DNA of 36,758 bases from Suillus spraguei. Its lineage: Eukaryota; Basidiomycota; Agaricomycetes; Boletales; Suillaceae. Made by a program: the position numbers and the translations under genes. Of this stretch, positions 10,379 to 22,703 are shown piece after piece; the stretch's first letter is position 1; every line of letters starts with the position of its first letter. The stretch is taken from the NCBI GenBank assembly GCA_016800925.1, contig JABCPU010000582.1:1-36758 (forward strand), read 5' to 3'. The notes under the pieces were generated by a model. It did not search any database and was not told the origin of the DNA. It was given only the letters and a program-made list of their open reading frames with translations.

Positions 10379-13205
10379 GTCATGGGAGGATGCGTAAATA
10401 GGTTCATGTGTTATTCCTCGATGTATAAGAAAAGCCGAGGAGGATATAATTGGACGTAGCTGCAGGTTTGCCAAATTGTTCGTGAAAGGACCCAATGATG
10501 GATTTATACCTCGACAGTATCTTTCCACAGTCTTTCAGATCGGGATTTTTCACATGCGCTAACCTATCTCCTTCAGAGAAGCTCTCGCTCATTCCCTCAA
10601 GGTTCTCGTCGAGTTCCTCTCGACCTACGTGGCCGCCGTGCAGTGCTTACATCACCCCACGAGTCCACGAGGGCTGGGAGGAACAATTCACGATATACGG
10701 GAGGTTTCGGAAGAGAATTTCGCAGGACGGTCTTCATAAATCAGTTAAATCGTCCGGCGTATGGCATGTTGCCTATATGCCAACTGTGTGTTGTGTCATT
10801 CTTTCCTCCACACATCAATGTCCGAGTTTTTAGACATCCGAAAAACCACTGTACGACCTAGGATGCGACTGCTGGGGGAAAACCTGAGACTGGCTGTGTG
10901 GTTGCTGGACAATGCAACAGTTGGAATAGGAGGGGGAAAGGTGGCGGGAAAGTAACTTGGGTAGGTGAGATCCTGCAGAAGAAGCTGAGCAAAATGCGCC
11001 ACAAACATCATGAGAAACATACATGTGGCGTCAGTTGGTGAGATCGGATAATGGACATTCCCGTAGCACGGAAGCGACGGCGCCCGATGTTGCAAAACCT
11101 GCGATGACTCCAACTCCGACAATTCCTCCTCCAACAACAACAACAACACTGCATGTAGCATCAGCGTTTTGAACATCGAAGATCCTGTGCCTGGTGTAGG
11201 CATTGAAGATACTTGATACTTTGATTGGAACAGGTGTCGATACCCTGCACTTGTGTCGAAGTGGGTACGCTAGTGAATAGCAGCTTGGTCGACTCTGATC
11301 CTGGTAGATATCTACAGTGAAAACCGATGTTTATGTACACCGTAGAAAAGTTATGCGGGTGATGCTGACCTCCGTCCAGTTCCGCTGCCATGGCGTTGAA
11401 CATGTTGTTGATTGCCTTTTAAGACAAGTCAAGGTACAACAATTGGAATGCCGTGTCTACTTACAACATTCAGGTAGGCCTAATTCTGAACCGAGATGCC
11501 GGTTAGAATGGTTCGGATATCTGCACCTCTGACCGTAAAAAGAAGTTCAAGGTTCGAGAACATGAGCTCGCAGACTGACAATTGAAGAGACGCGGAACAA
11601 TTGAATCTCCAAGAACTTCAGCTTTGGAGAAATAAGTACCTCATGAAGTCGAGCATACTTGATGCGACTCACCTCTCAACTGTGACTCACGCCCTGACAC
11701 TCCACAGACGCACGGAGCGAGTAGGTTATTGGCAAGGGTTGGCTCCACCAAGCACAGGCCCTGGGGGTGAGCATAGTTCATCTGATATCACACGACCATG
11801 CGGTTAGAGTAGTAAGGCAAAGAAAGCAAAAGCTCGATTAAGGGCATCGCGAGTGACAGCTGGCACGGGCCGCACAGCTTTATTGCAATTTGCATGTGCG
11901 TTCCCAGTTTCCCCTAGGTTCGTAACTGTTCTGATGAGTCTGGCTGGCATGTTTAACATAGCGGTTAACATTGATCTTGGATGGAGTGGTGCGCCACACT
12001 GGCAGAGGCGAAGCGAAGAGTTTAGCAGATAGACGGTGCCGGCCGCTCATCACTTGTTTGTAGTAATATATATGTACGTACCTCCGGCACGGGCCACCGG
12101 CACCTGCTTGAATTTGATAGTCCGAATGAGTCCTGCTCCCACCCAATGCACGGCGCATTTCCTAGTGTTCAAGAAAGTTTTCAGTTCTGGGCTCATCATC
12201 AAGTACTTGGTGTCAACATCATCATGTTCTACCAATCTCCGGCAGGACCCAGTACATGATAACTATTTCTTCCTGCAACTTCGTTTTTTCTCGCTCGTAG
12301 CAACTTGCAAGTGGTAAGAAAAGACGTCGAGTCAGAAACAGCATATGCGAACGAGTATTCCACGCCAGCTTATCTGCCAACTTGAATTCAGATACCTTGT
12401 TAAGGTGTCCCTGTGTTAAATATTAATAATGTTGTGGAATGCCCCAATTCTGGTGAGCTCTGACGCTCTGCCGCCAGGTAATTTGAAACGTTCCACTAAC
12501 TGTCGTAGTGCCATGCCAGGATCATGCATAAATTTCTGATCTCCTTGGGCTGCTTGATCCTGACCGCAATAAGCAGAGCTGGCCGGTGCCAGAGTCTCCA
12601 CGTAATTCGCTCAGTGTCTCCTGGAGAGACTGAGCCGGTTGATACGGTTTTGCGATATATTGTTCGCCTTGGACACTATCGATGGAGAATACAATAGAAT
12701 TGTATCAGATCGTAGTGTCATTGTACAAGCCAGAGCATGGCCCCCGATGAAACGTGCAAGTTGACGATAAAGGATGCTAATTGCTACTGCAATTTGCAGT
12801 ATGTAGTTTTTTGTGTTCCTGATACCCCCCAGTACATTCGGTATACCATAGTAGACCGGCACTGTGTACAGACTTGAAATCTATCTCATCGCCCTTTCAC
12901 CTGAACAACGAGAATATCAATATTGCGTGCTCTTTCTCAATATCCTATGGGCGAGATTGAAGACTCATCATGATCATCTACCAATACTTCTCATAGTAGC
13001 CATTTGAGATAAGAAATAACATTGGTGATGGTATAGGAAAATTCGAGAGGGTTTGATAGATTTAGATTTGATATCTTATGGTATATCGCCCCGTCAGCAA
13101 ATATCAATGCCTCGTCATTGAGGTACACTTTCGTCTTGTTATAATTTCGTGTTGTACATTGCAAGCCACCAGCCGATAGTCCATCTTCTAATGATAAAAG
13201 TGACT
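10379..13205. other. Long intergenic stretch, one doubtful minus-strand gene
   Basis: The only coding-like signal is on the minus strand at about 11050-11460. Joining AINNMFNAMAAELDG to DIYQDQSRPSCYS across an intron with GT..AG ends near 11310-11370 gives a plausible protein piece, and a downstream frame holds a Gly/Val-rich hydrophobic run (VVVVVGGGIVGVGV). I could not find a start, a family or one consistent frame. Nothing else in 11600-13205 is supported. Confidence 0.3.
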
Positions 13206-13922
13206 CTAGAAGTTACTCCCCTCTGGAGGCTGGAGAAGCTTCCGATTGTTGGGTGTCGCCATCTCCTGCGTAGGCAGGATATCAGTAACATGATCGCAAA
13301 TTCTTGTTAAGAGAAATAGAGATAAGAAAGGATGGGTGCATACCTCCTGATACCAACGAGGATGGTCTCGATACTACTGTCCCGCCCCCACTGAGAGAGC
13401 ACATTGAGCCTCAAAGGATCAATCTTGCCATCGATCTGGGACACAAAAGGAAGGTTTTACACGAGAGAGGAAGTGAACAGTGGGTGGCTTTTCAGGGTAA
13501 TCGTCACCACAATGGATCTTCAGGCTATAGATACGGTTCTCGTGGACAGTCTGCTCCGTGTTGTGCAAATAAATCAGCGTATTTTCAAGGGGCAGATAAT
13601 ACAGGCAGAAGAGCGTCCCCGAAGAGATTTACAGAAGCGTTGAGAGATACAGTGACGAATCCAGTACCAAGTACATCGATCAGCAAGCGATATAGTACTA
13701 ACTGAAAGCACGTACATGTCCTGGGCCAAGAATTGTTCCATTCCAGTTGCTCATCATTATATCTTCGCTATCCATAAGACCATACGAACAAACTGCCATC
13801 TCCTATGCCTTTCTCTCCTTTCTCCAGCTCTTCTAGTAGGCGGAAGTTGCGGGGAACTGTAGGAAATCAGTTGACGTTAACTCGTGTTGCAATCCATTAT
13901 CGGATTTACCTCTGGCCGCCAT
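13206..13922 (-). CDS. MMS2: Ubiquitin-conjugating enzyme variant (UEV, Mms2/Ube2V type)
   Basis: The UEV is the catalytically dead partner of Ubc13 for K63-linked ubiquitin chains in post-replication DNA repair. Four exons: 13910-13922 (MAAR), 13716-13856 ([17 protein letters not shown], then SYGL and [12 protein letters not shown]), 13344-13550 ([19 protein letters not shown], then [25 protein letters not shown]) and 13206-13265 ([19 protein letters not shown]). As in all UEVs, the E2 active-site Cys is absent. The protein is nearly identical to family consensus, yet the frame breaks three times, each at a short homopolymer: an extra base in the AAA run at 13790-13792, an extra base in TTTT at 13455-13458 and a missing base at 13265-13266. 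These look more like sequence errors than decay. It shares a 190-bp divergent promoter region with HSE1. Confidence 0.93.
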
Positions 13923-14112
13923 CGTCCTCGGTGGAATTGAAAATAAGTGATGTATATGTATGACTTTGGACTAAGATAGCGGCTCAGTGGGAGGAACGGG
14001 TATTTGCGGCATAGCACTGCCTCCGCAGCCGCGCAGTTACTAACTCACTACTGATCACTGTACCGCCAGCACATTCGTGGTCTTGTTCAACGACAAGTAG
14101 CTTAAAGCAACC
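13923..14112. promoter_or_regulatory. Divergent intergenic region, UEV and HSE1
   Basis: Only 190 bp separate the two start codons, so the promoters must overlap or be shared. I saw no TATA box near either start, as is common for housekeeping genes. Confidence 0.6.
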
Positions 14113-17111
14113 ATGTTTAAAGCAAATCAACCAAATCCTTATGATGATATAGTGGGTGCGTGTGCGATTCTCACTGTGCTAACCATTGTATTCTGATACA
14201 ACGTCTTGAACGCCTCAGCCAAGGCTACCGACGAGAATTTGACAGGTGAGAACTGGGAGGTCATTCTCAATTTATGTGATAAAGTGCAGGAAGAGGCGAA
14301 CAAGGGTGAGCTTCTCGCTGTAATATGATATCAAACCAATCAATTTGTTGGTATCTAATATCCGATCCTGACGATAATTGTGTTTGATAGTGCCCGTAAC
14401 GTGATTGCAGCACTCTTAAAACGTCTGGCTCATCGCAGCCCCAATGTACAACTCTACGCACTCTCGCTAGGAGAGTCTCTCTCAAAGAATTGTGGTATCG
14501 ACCTTCATCGCGAACTTGCGAGCCGAGCATTTACTGGGGCATTGGAGAAGCTTGTCGTTGATCGGGTGCGTGCATACTTCTACTGGAGACTGTCCTTGAG
14601 TCCCGATTTGATACTACTCTACGTTATGCTCCTAACTAAACTGACTCGGATGCATGACAGACAACACATGAAAAGTTCGTCGGAGGGCTCTCGGCCTCAT
14701 CGCGATGTGGACAGCAGAGTTTGAACACGACCCCACTCTAGGAATTATGGAGACTTGTTACAATAATCTGAAAGCAAAGAGTACGTTTCTTCGATTCCCC
14801 TTTACCCAACCCCCTTCTACACGAATCCTGGTTCCCATCACTCTCTCCTTTTATGGTATCCCCGCTCATCCCTTGACTCAATAGGCTATCAATTCGAAAC
14901 CCCCTCGGAGCCAAGCCCCTCCTAGTGTCGACGACGAGGCACGACGACGTGAGGAGGAGGAACTCCAGCGAGCCCTCGAAATCAGCATGCGTGACAAGGG
15001 TGGGCGATCTACTTATGCACCTACTGCCTCAGCTGGCTCCTCCGGTGCAGCTGCAAAACATGCATCTGGGTATGTTCCAGCGCGGTCGCCGAGTCCAAAG
15101 GCTCCCGCGTATGCAGCAAATAATTACCATTCAAACGCTAAGACAACGTCGGGATATTCTGCCACGAGTGGCGGAGTTTCAGCCATAGCTGCCTCTTCGA
15201 CGTCGTCGTTGCCATCCCAAGTCTCTACACCAGTAGTCACTCGTGTCCGCGCTCTGCACACGTTTGAGCCTACGGAACCGGGCGAACTGGCCTTTGAAAA
15301 GGGTGAAGTGATCAAGGTTGTGGACCGAGGCTACAAAGATTGGTGGCGAGGGCAATTGAAGGGACGCACAGGAATATTTCCTGTAAATTATGTTGTACGT
15401 CTTTTTGCTTCTACTTAATCATCATAATGATCGGCTCACATCTTCACGATCGCTGTTACGCCCGTTCTGCTCCATGTGTTTGCCATTCCATTATTGATTT
15501 CGCTATGTGCAGGAAGCTCTCCCTGAGCCAACTGCTGTTGAGCTTGCGCGTGAGGCAGAACAAGAAGCGGCTGTCTTCGCTCAAGCTGCGAATGTCGATC
15601 AACTATTGTCAATGCTAAGGAATTTGGATGCTTCAAGAGAGAACCTAGCCGATAACGAGGAGATTCAGGAATTATACCGCTCGTGCATGGCGCTCCGTCC
15701 CAAGATTGTCAAGCTCATTGACAAGTACAACCAGAAGCGGGGTACGGTTTCTTTCCCTTGGATGCTACTTAAATCGTGTTGATGCATCACACAGCTGATT
15801 TGGTATCAATGAACGAGTCCTTTGTGAAAGCACGTACGATATTTGATAGGATAATGGAAGACAGCCTTGCGCGTCACACTGCCAGTAAGCAAGACAGCTG
15901 TTTATTAGCACTAGATCTCCTCATATTCTGCAGTGTATGATTCCGGTCCGCACCCGGCACAGCCCTACGGATACGGTTATGATCAACCCCAGCCATATGG
16001 GTATGGAGGCCCCAATAATGCTTATCAGCATCAGCCCGAGCATCAGCCGCAATCTCAGCCTTATCCTGGACCACCGCAACAACCCGAACCTGCATATGCG
16101 TACCAACAAGGGCAAGTTCACGGCGTTCACGTCGGCGGGGCCCCGTACCCTCAGCCTGCACAAACGCCCTACCCACAGACTTCGCACACGCATTATCCTC
16201 AGCAACAGCCTCAACAGCAATCTCAGCAACAACCTCATCCTCAGCAGCAACCTCATCCTCAGCAGCAACCTCATCCTCAGCAGCAACCTCATCCCCCACC
16301 TCATCCCACAGCAACAACCACAGACACAGCAGCCTGCTGAGTATTTGCCCGGAGTACATGCCCAACAGCCGCAAACTCAGCAACAACCTCAAATGGCTGG
16401 CCCGCCTTACGTTTTCGATCCAAACGCAACATACCCGGATCCAAACGCTCAAGCATGGGCGCAATACTACGCCCAGGGTGGGACGGATACCGCTGGGGCG
16501 GTGTACTTTATTTCGGTGCCAGGCGTAAGTGATGCACCGTCGCCGCCAGAGCAAACTCCTCAATCGCACCAACCATCACTGGATCCATACCAAGCTCAGG
16601 CTCAGCAATCACCTGCACAGCAGGAAGCCATACATCAATCGCCGACTTACCAGCACGCAACGTACATGAGCCCCTCCCAACAAAGCCAATACTCCCCGCA
16701 GCCATACTATCAAGACCCTGCATCTGCCCCGCAGACGTCAGCCCCACAGGTATCACCGACCACTGCAATTGGTGGCATACCTTCACTGCAACGGACATCG
16801 TCTGTAACTGCAAGTGGCCCGGCCTCATATAGCTATCATTCTCCATCACCTCAGCAACAACTCTCTCCAACTGGACAGAATGCATATGCTGGACCGGGGT
16901 CTGAGGGGCACGGGTATGCGCCGCCGGCAAGCGATGGTTATGGGCCATCTGCAGCAGGTAGCTATGCTCAGAGTCCGCTATCAGGGCCAGGGCATGGGAG
17001 TTCACCGTCGCGCGAGTACCACAAGGTCCTGGGGCGCATGGTGGTGTGCATGCTTTACAAAACCAATTTTTGGACATGTCGATTGGAGGTCCACAGGTTG
17101 CGACGTCGTGA
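14113..17111 (+). CDS. HSE1: ESCRT-0 subunit HSE1 (STAM homologue): VHS, UIM, SH3
   Basis: Hse1 pairs with Vps27 on endosomes to sort ubiquitylated membrane proteins. Eight exons: 14113-14155, 14219-14305, 14391-14565, 14661-14780, 14885-15394, 15513-15741, 15795-15884 and 15934-17111. The order is a VHS domain ([14 protein letters not shown] to NNLKAK), a ubiquitin-interacting motif ([12 protein letters not shown]), an SH3 domain ([38 protein letters not shown]), a helical Vps27-binding core ([15 protein letters not shown] to [10 protein letters not shown]) and a long Pro/Gln/Tyr-rich tail. The frame is interrupted at about 14391 (missing G), 14675 (missing G), 14913 (extra A), 16287-16310 (after a QQPHP repeat) and about 17025. 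The stop TGA at 17109-17111 is chosen after the last shift ([15 protein letters not shown]); the other frame runs to 17265. All lesions are one-base. Confidence 0.94.
16233..16286 (+). repeat. 18-bp minisatellite inside the HSE1 tail, three perfect copies
   Basis: The unit CCTCATCCTCAGCAGCAA repeats perfectly at 16233, 16251 and 16269 and encodes PHPQQQ. A partial C-rich copy follows, and the reading frame is lost there. Confidence 0.9.
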
Positions 17112-17835
17112 GCAAAAGATGCATGGATGGACGTTGGATGTAATATCGTCTGTAAACATTTTAGGTGACCCTGAATTATTGTCTCGATTCTGTGATATGG
17201 ATATGTGGATGATTCTAGATTGTTTTTCAGTCAGGTCTGAATATCTAATAATCGGATGTCCTTGAGACTTTGGGGTCGCCTACAGCGGACTCCAGAATGA
17301 AAATGGCAGGTACAGCACCTGCAATTTATATAGCAAGATTCAGGACCTCGACTTCGCGGGATTGGCAGGAGAAGCAGCACAACCAAAATATTGTTCCAAC
17401 ATCAAGTACTGGCATCCATGTATAACTCTAGTGCGGAGATCTTGAAGATTCTATCAGCCCGTCAGAAAGCATGCCTCATCTGAGAAACAAACGTCTTGCT
17501 AAAACACTGTGACCCGGTGTGCCGCGCAAAAGGGGTACCGCGAGACAGTGCTTACGACAGCGAGCTCGTCGCCTGGTCAGAAGACCAGCCTGGCGATTCC
17601 CCACCCAAGCTATCCAACATTGTGGATATTCGCATTATGTTGTTGGACTTTTGTCCAGATGCTGCAGTCCCGGCAATGAGGTATAAAAAACCGATTATGG
17701 AGCACAAAAAGCCTGAGTTGCAAGGACACCCGAACCAATGTCGTCGTCCTCTACATAATAGATTCTATTTCAATAGCCTAGAATACAACCGCAAGGTCCG
17801 AGAATCCAGCACGTTATTGTCGGAGTCTTGATTGA
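17112..17835. other. Intergenic, no supported gene
   Basis: A 111-codon plus-strand ORF at 17496-17831 has no recognisable domain and no splice support. This is the convergent space between HSE1 and the F-box gene. Confidence 0.45.
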
Positions 17836-19490
17836 TTATTCCTCTGAGGATTCGATAGATGTGGTATATTCTGACTCACTCTCGCTCCCGCTATCCACAG
17901 AATCATCTCCACCAATCGTCGTATCTCCATTTTGTGTCTCGTGCGCTGACTGTGTGATTCCGTAGCGGTTGTGTAAGCCTCGTTTTTCATCAGCTCCTTC
18001 ACCTGTATTCATCACCATCCTCCTCCCCTGCTCTGAACGCAATTCCACCTAGCAGAGTTTTTTTTTAAAAATTGTAGTATTTCATATTGCGCCATGTAGC
18101 AATTGATTCCAAACTGGGTGCGATGGCCGAGATGAAAGCGGCAATCCTTGCTGGATAGCGAATTCTTGGACTACCAAAGAATGCCTCCGATAATGCTTTG
18201 TGTGTAAGTCCTTGGTAGGGAGCATCAGGGGAGATGTGACATCCGTCAATAGTAAACCAGTCCACGATAACGGCAACCGAAACTAAACACGGGCAATGCT
18301 GCACCAGCGAGATGAAGGCATTCGGAGTGACTCCACCCCCTCGGACGGTCGTTGATGAGGTGCAACACCTCCAGAAGGGGCCAGGCCTTGGCCATCTGTA
18401 AAAGGACAGCATCATCCCTTTGCGAGACATAGCGGTGGTAGACTCTGAGGTTGAGCTTGCGAAGATTGCAGGAGGCAAAGAGCGGCCGCAGAGCTGCAGT
18501 TCTGACTGAAGTGATGCGATCTTCGGGCGGATCCGTGATGACAAGCTTCAACCGTTCCAGTGAGCTGTGCGCACATCTATTAGATAGACGAGAGATAGCA
18601 AGCGGCATGTACGCCGTCATAGACAAGGGATATGGATTTTGGAGCAATGAAGAACCTCTCGAAAAAAGCATTGAACTGGCACACTTCATGTCCAGTTCCT
18701 GCAACGCGCAGAATGCAGGATGTTCCAGTTTTTGCATATCCATAGACATGGGTATTGGTGGTAGGCTAAGCCGTAGAAATCGGAGTAAGGGCAGTTTGGA
18801 TAGGTGCAGTATGGAAGCCTCGAAAACTGCTGAAACCAACACTGATGTGAGATGAGACCAGCTTTGTAATACAGTTGACAAGTCTTCTGTATTTATAAGT
18901 GAACGATCATGGAAATGCGAGACAAAAGGACACATTGAGATGCATGACAAGATGGAGTATTCGGATGGACCAAAGTTATAGGTCGCAAGGTGTAGTTTCG
19001 TTATTTTGGGACTCACAAACATCCGGATATGTTGGAATAACTCGGCATCCCGATCCGGGGAGTAAGGGAAGGGGAAAAGGAGGACAGCTGAGGGCACGCC
19101 AAGTTTGGGTACAAAACTGTGGATCAATACTTGCATCAAGTGAACGGACCTGATGGTTGTATTTGCAAAAGATAGACCAGTCGTCTAAGGTCATAACTCT
19201 TCGAAGTTGCTGGAAACTGGTGTGAACTGGTATGCACTCGAGTAAGCCAGAGGGTAACTAACCAATTCTGGTCCCACCAGTGGCCGGTCTCCAAAGACTT
19301 CGCTGGAGACATTTGATAAGTAGTCCAATTCCAGACAGGTCTCGCCACAAAACCGCCAGGGGAGGTTCCGTAAATGTCTTGCATGTCAAGGCAAGCGCCA
19401 GGAGTGTCTTGTTTCCCAACGATCTCGCTTCAAGAGTACTATGAGTGTCACGAACCAACTCAAGAATCTTCAACCAAAGTTCGGGAATAA
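17836..19490 (-). pseudogene. F-box/LRR-like protein, damaged
   Basis: The N-terminus reads IIPELWLKILELVRD, then LLALALTCKTFTEPPL and VLWRDL, the F-box-like head common in Agaricomycetes. After an intron come MTLDDWSIFCKYNHQVRSL and WRALSCPPFPLPLLP, then LRR-like Leu-rich segments (KITKLHLATYNF, LSKLPLLRFLRLSLPP, LERLKLVITDPPEDR). F-box proteins of this type are usually adaptors for SCF ubiquitin ligases. Lesions: no ATG is visible in frame at the usual start; several codons are missing near 19050 and the frame shifts; an extra base in the C5 run at 18336-18340 shifts it again. Stop at about 18065. An acidic ORF downstream (to 17836, ending SESESEYTTSIESSEE) resembles the usual acidic tail and may belong to it across a T9 run. 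Taken together, a pseudogene is likely. Confidence 0.65.
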
Positions 19491-20000
19491 TGCAGATATG
19501 TGGACGCTGACAACTTGAACTCGAAAAAAACGTTACTGCTTCTCCGTCTGCTGTGAGTTTTGTAATGTGACTGTGCTTTGCGTCGATCCTCGATACTTTC
19601 GAGAGAGTACTCGGGCTCTATAATTACTTGCGGAAGCAGGATGACGCTGCAGACAGCCCGAGGTTTGGTGGTTCTCCTATAATAAAACCTAAGTATGATA
19701 AGTCACTAAGTTACAGCAACTTTCATATCAGATTTCCCCTCACCGCTTTTGTTTAGTTGTGGAGCTGTACAAACAAAAGAGTCCGATATTCGGGCGCGGA
19801 AGTATCCTAGAATGGCAAGCTTGAAGTCTGCTCGCTTCGTGCTCTTATCGGTCACCGAGCTGCGTCTGTCACCTCTTGCAGCATACAACTATTGATTGAC
19901 GATCTTGTGCTACCACGTATACTGCTATACTATTATCTTCATTATTGACCATGCTGATTCCTTATGGTGGTGCAAGTTCAGTGTCAATTTCTCTACCAAT
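19491..20000. other. Intergenic upstream of the first DUF6533 copy
   Basis: No gene seen. A minus-strand ORF at 19706-19888 has no recognisable features. The upstream in-frame extension of the next gene (from 19896) does not resemble the paralogue and is probably 5' leader. Confidence 0.4.
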
Positions 20001-21690
20001 ATGACCATCGTCTCAAATGATCCCACTTGGTGGCTATTTTGTAGGTTAGTAAAGAGCAGTCGCATTTTGAAGCTGATGTCTCAATCTAACATTGGTCATG
20101 GTTTCGCAGTTGCCGGCTTTATTGTAGTGACGTATGATTGGGGTGAATATGAATATGATGATATTAAGAGGACTGCTGACATCTTACAAATATTTTCAGT
20201 ACTTACATTCGGACAAGAGGTATGTTAATGCTATGACCAGAGCAGTCATCTTGCTAAGAATGGTTTTATAGGCAGAATTGGTCTGGGTGAGTGCAATCTC
20301 ATGTCAGAGGAACACACATGAGGATACGTTGAATTTCAGAGTCATTAGCGGCCAGCGTTGTCGGACAAGGCTGGTCGCTAATGACAGTCCTGTATCTCGG
20401 TGTATGTAACTTGTTTGTCGTGGTTGTCACGTTGTGCTGACTACAAAGTATCATAGGTGCGCTACCTTGGAATCTTTTATGCTGCGCAAGTTCGCTAGGC
20501 TAAACAATCGATGTTGTGCTAACCGTTTATATCTCATAATCAGCATGAACATGCTGGGAATGTCTCTTTAGTACATTCGTTGTCTTCGGTTCTTCTGACC
20601 AACGACATACAGGCAGTGTGACGACCATCTCATTGACAGATACAGTGAGTTTTCTGCACAGATGCATACTGTTCCCCTCCAATTAACTGTGGTTCCCTGT
20701 GGGGGTGGGTGTAGTTTTTTACTAACATCTTGGTTCACTAATGACTACTACACTACACTATCACAGATATGAGCCTATTCGGACTGTATGACACGGGACT
20801 GGTCCCTGATTGAATTTGTCAGGCTTGATATTATGGGTCGTATTGGATTGGATCGGTGTTGTGGTAGTTGCAATACTGTGGGGTGAGCTTTCCGCTTGCG
20901 AGATCCTATTGATATTGACTTGACCGCCAGTCATCATCATCACTTGGTTGCATGCTATGTCTCAACGATCTAGAAAGATCCTGGTATTTCTCCTTGTCAC
21001 CTTTCTGCTTACCAACACTTTCGACGGAGTAGTAACAATAATGACAACGATGCATACTTCAGAGGGTACGCTTAAATGTTTATGACAAAAAATATGCATC
21101 TCATTGATGAATACCAGGTGAATTCATTCTCTCCAGTACCCATGAGTGCTGGTTTAACACTACGGGAGATATGCTACTTCTTGTTTCCCTTACTTGGATA
21201 TTCGGGACTGTGTGGGAGGTCCTCGCACTGTGTCTCGCATTCTGGAATGCGGTAAAACACTACCGTGAACTGTGACGACATTCGGCAGGGGGGATTATTG
21301 GGGACTGTTTCACGGAAAACTCACGTGCTTTACTTTGCGAGGTAAGCCCATATCGTGATTATTGTCCTTTTTTCCACTGAAGGGTTGGACGTGGTAGCTT
21401 TATTGCTGTTACTTGCCTTCGCCTCATTATTGATTTCTCTCCAACACTCTCAACGGTATGTCTATCTTGTATTTTCCTTTGCGTACGACCACGGTTCATC
21501 ATTTCTATAGGATGAAGATTCCAGAGTTATCAAGGTTTATGATGGCCTGCTTACGATTTTGGAGGTCGCGCAGATGTTTGTGCTAGGACCCCGCCTGATC
21601 CTTAGTATTCGAGAATATCACGCCAAGCTCGTGGCCGATTCCGATGCATTCCAGGAGCGCGTGCATATATCGACTGGCAGTAGTGTGTAG
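20001..21690 (+). pseudogene. DUF6533 membrane protein, decayed copy
   Basis: The start MTIVSNDPTWW, then VTYDWG, LTFGQE, WSLMTVLYLG, VRYLGIFYAA, ILVFLLVTFLLTNTF, ILSSTHECWFNTTGD, WEVLALCLAFWNAVKHYREL and the C-terminal FVLGPRLILSIREYHAKLVADSDAF mark a multi-pass DUF6533 family protein. Compared with the inverted copy at 33148-34891 it has four lesions. A 29-nt deletion follows 20033 and removes the second half of the first exon. A quasi-palindromic insertion sits at 20341-20370. A CGA-to-TGA stop is at 21273-21275. An 8-nt deletion lies near 21314. Both small deletions shift the frame. It is therefore almost certainly non-functional. The function of the family is not known; members are plasma- or endomembrane proteins by prediction. 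Confidence 0.85.
20341..20385. repeat. Quasi-palindrome, 16-bp arms
   Basis: GTCATTAGCGGCCAGC (20341-20356) and GCTGGTCGCTAATGAC (20370-20385) are inverted copies with 15 of 16 matches and a 13-nt loop. The right arm is coding sequence (WSLMT) of the DUF6533 gene; the left arm is absent from the inverted paralogue. Confidence 0.88.
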
Positions 21691-22703
21691 TGCTCGGTGA
21701 AGTTAACGGTTGTCTAGTGCTCTGCGAGGAGCAGGGACATTTGCTTTTATTTATTCCCAATTTCATGATAGCATTCAAGTTATTGTGTTGTTCCGAAGTA
21801 AATTTTAAGGAGGCATAGGTCCGAGCAAAGTTTTTTCGTTGTAATATTTGGTTATGTGATTCGTTATATGTCATGACAATGTTTAAAGCAGTATCATGGA
21901 TATATCTCTTAGCACTGGCTGAACCTCACTGTAGATTAGTATCATTTTTTATTTGTCGATACACAAGAACGAAGGTAAGTGGTATAAGAAGCAGCCACTT
22001 TGATGACGAGTGCATTGGTTCATGACTTTGGCTGAGAAAGCTGGCCGAGAAGGACCAGCTTGACAGACTGTAACTGTACAGACCTGTCCACGGAGCCTGA
22101 GGAAGCCATCAGCCATTACTATCGCGTCCAAAGAAATATAGACATAAGACAAGCGGCCGACAATGGTTCAATGCTACGATACTTGGCTTTTTTGCGTCTG
22201 TTTCGAGACTCCATCTCTCAACCCATGAAGAATATTGAAGCTTCATGCAGTCTTGCTGTCAAGTAAACCTTTTCAACATAGGTCGTCCGACTCGTGTCGT
22301 TTAGGGTCGAACAACACGAAGCATCTGTGACTCTTTTCGTCCACTACGATATCTTCACATCAGTCCCTAGATATCTTTATCTTCAGGCAAACAAGTTATT
22401 TTGCGGACCAGGGGAAAGAGCGAATCTCGATTGAGCACGACGGAAAAGCAAACAGGAACTAGAGAGCGATGCATATTTTCTTGACTGGATGCTGATCATC
22501 CTCGCGCAGTTGTTATACCGGGCTTACGCACTGGATAACAATAATAATGCCTTGACTCGAGGCACGATAGCCCAGAGAGCTGTCACGTGTGGCAAGGAGT
22601 TCCCAACCAGAGACGAGGACGGGCGACTACCCTCCTTAGGTCATAACGTTGTTGCTGCGGGGCATATGTCAGTATTGAAAAAAAATCTATATGATCGTCG
22701 CAC
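21691..22703. other. Intergenic, no supported gene
   Basis: Short ORFs at 21949-22152 (-), 22060-22266 (+) and 22489-22707 (+) have no domain or splice support. Confidence 0.5.

Noticed and set aside
11040..11460. Possible minus-strand gene with a Gly/Val hydrophobic run
   Set aside because: Competing frames give different products and no family is recognised; kept only as a remark on the intergenic region.
13304..13705. Plus-strand ORF of 133 codons
   Set aside because: It overlaps the UEV exons on the other strand, which match a known family almost residue by residue.
15874..16572. Long minus-strand ORF (232 codons) with a repeated DEVAAE pattern
   Set aside because: It is the antisense shadow of the Gln/Pro-rich HSE1 tail; the repeat is the 18-bp coding minisatellite read backwards.
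18451..18855. Plus-strand ORF of 134 codons
   Set aside because: Antisense to the F-box/LRR coding sequence, with no domain of its own.
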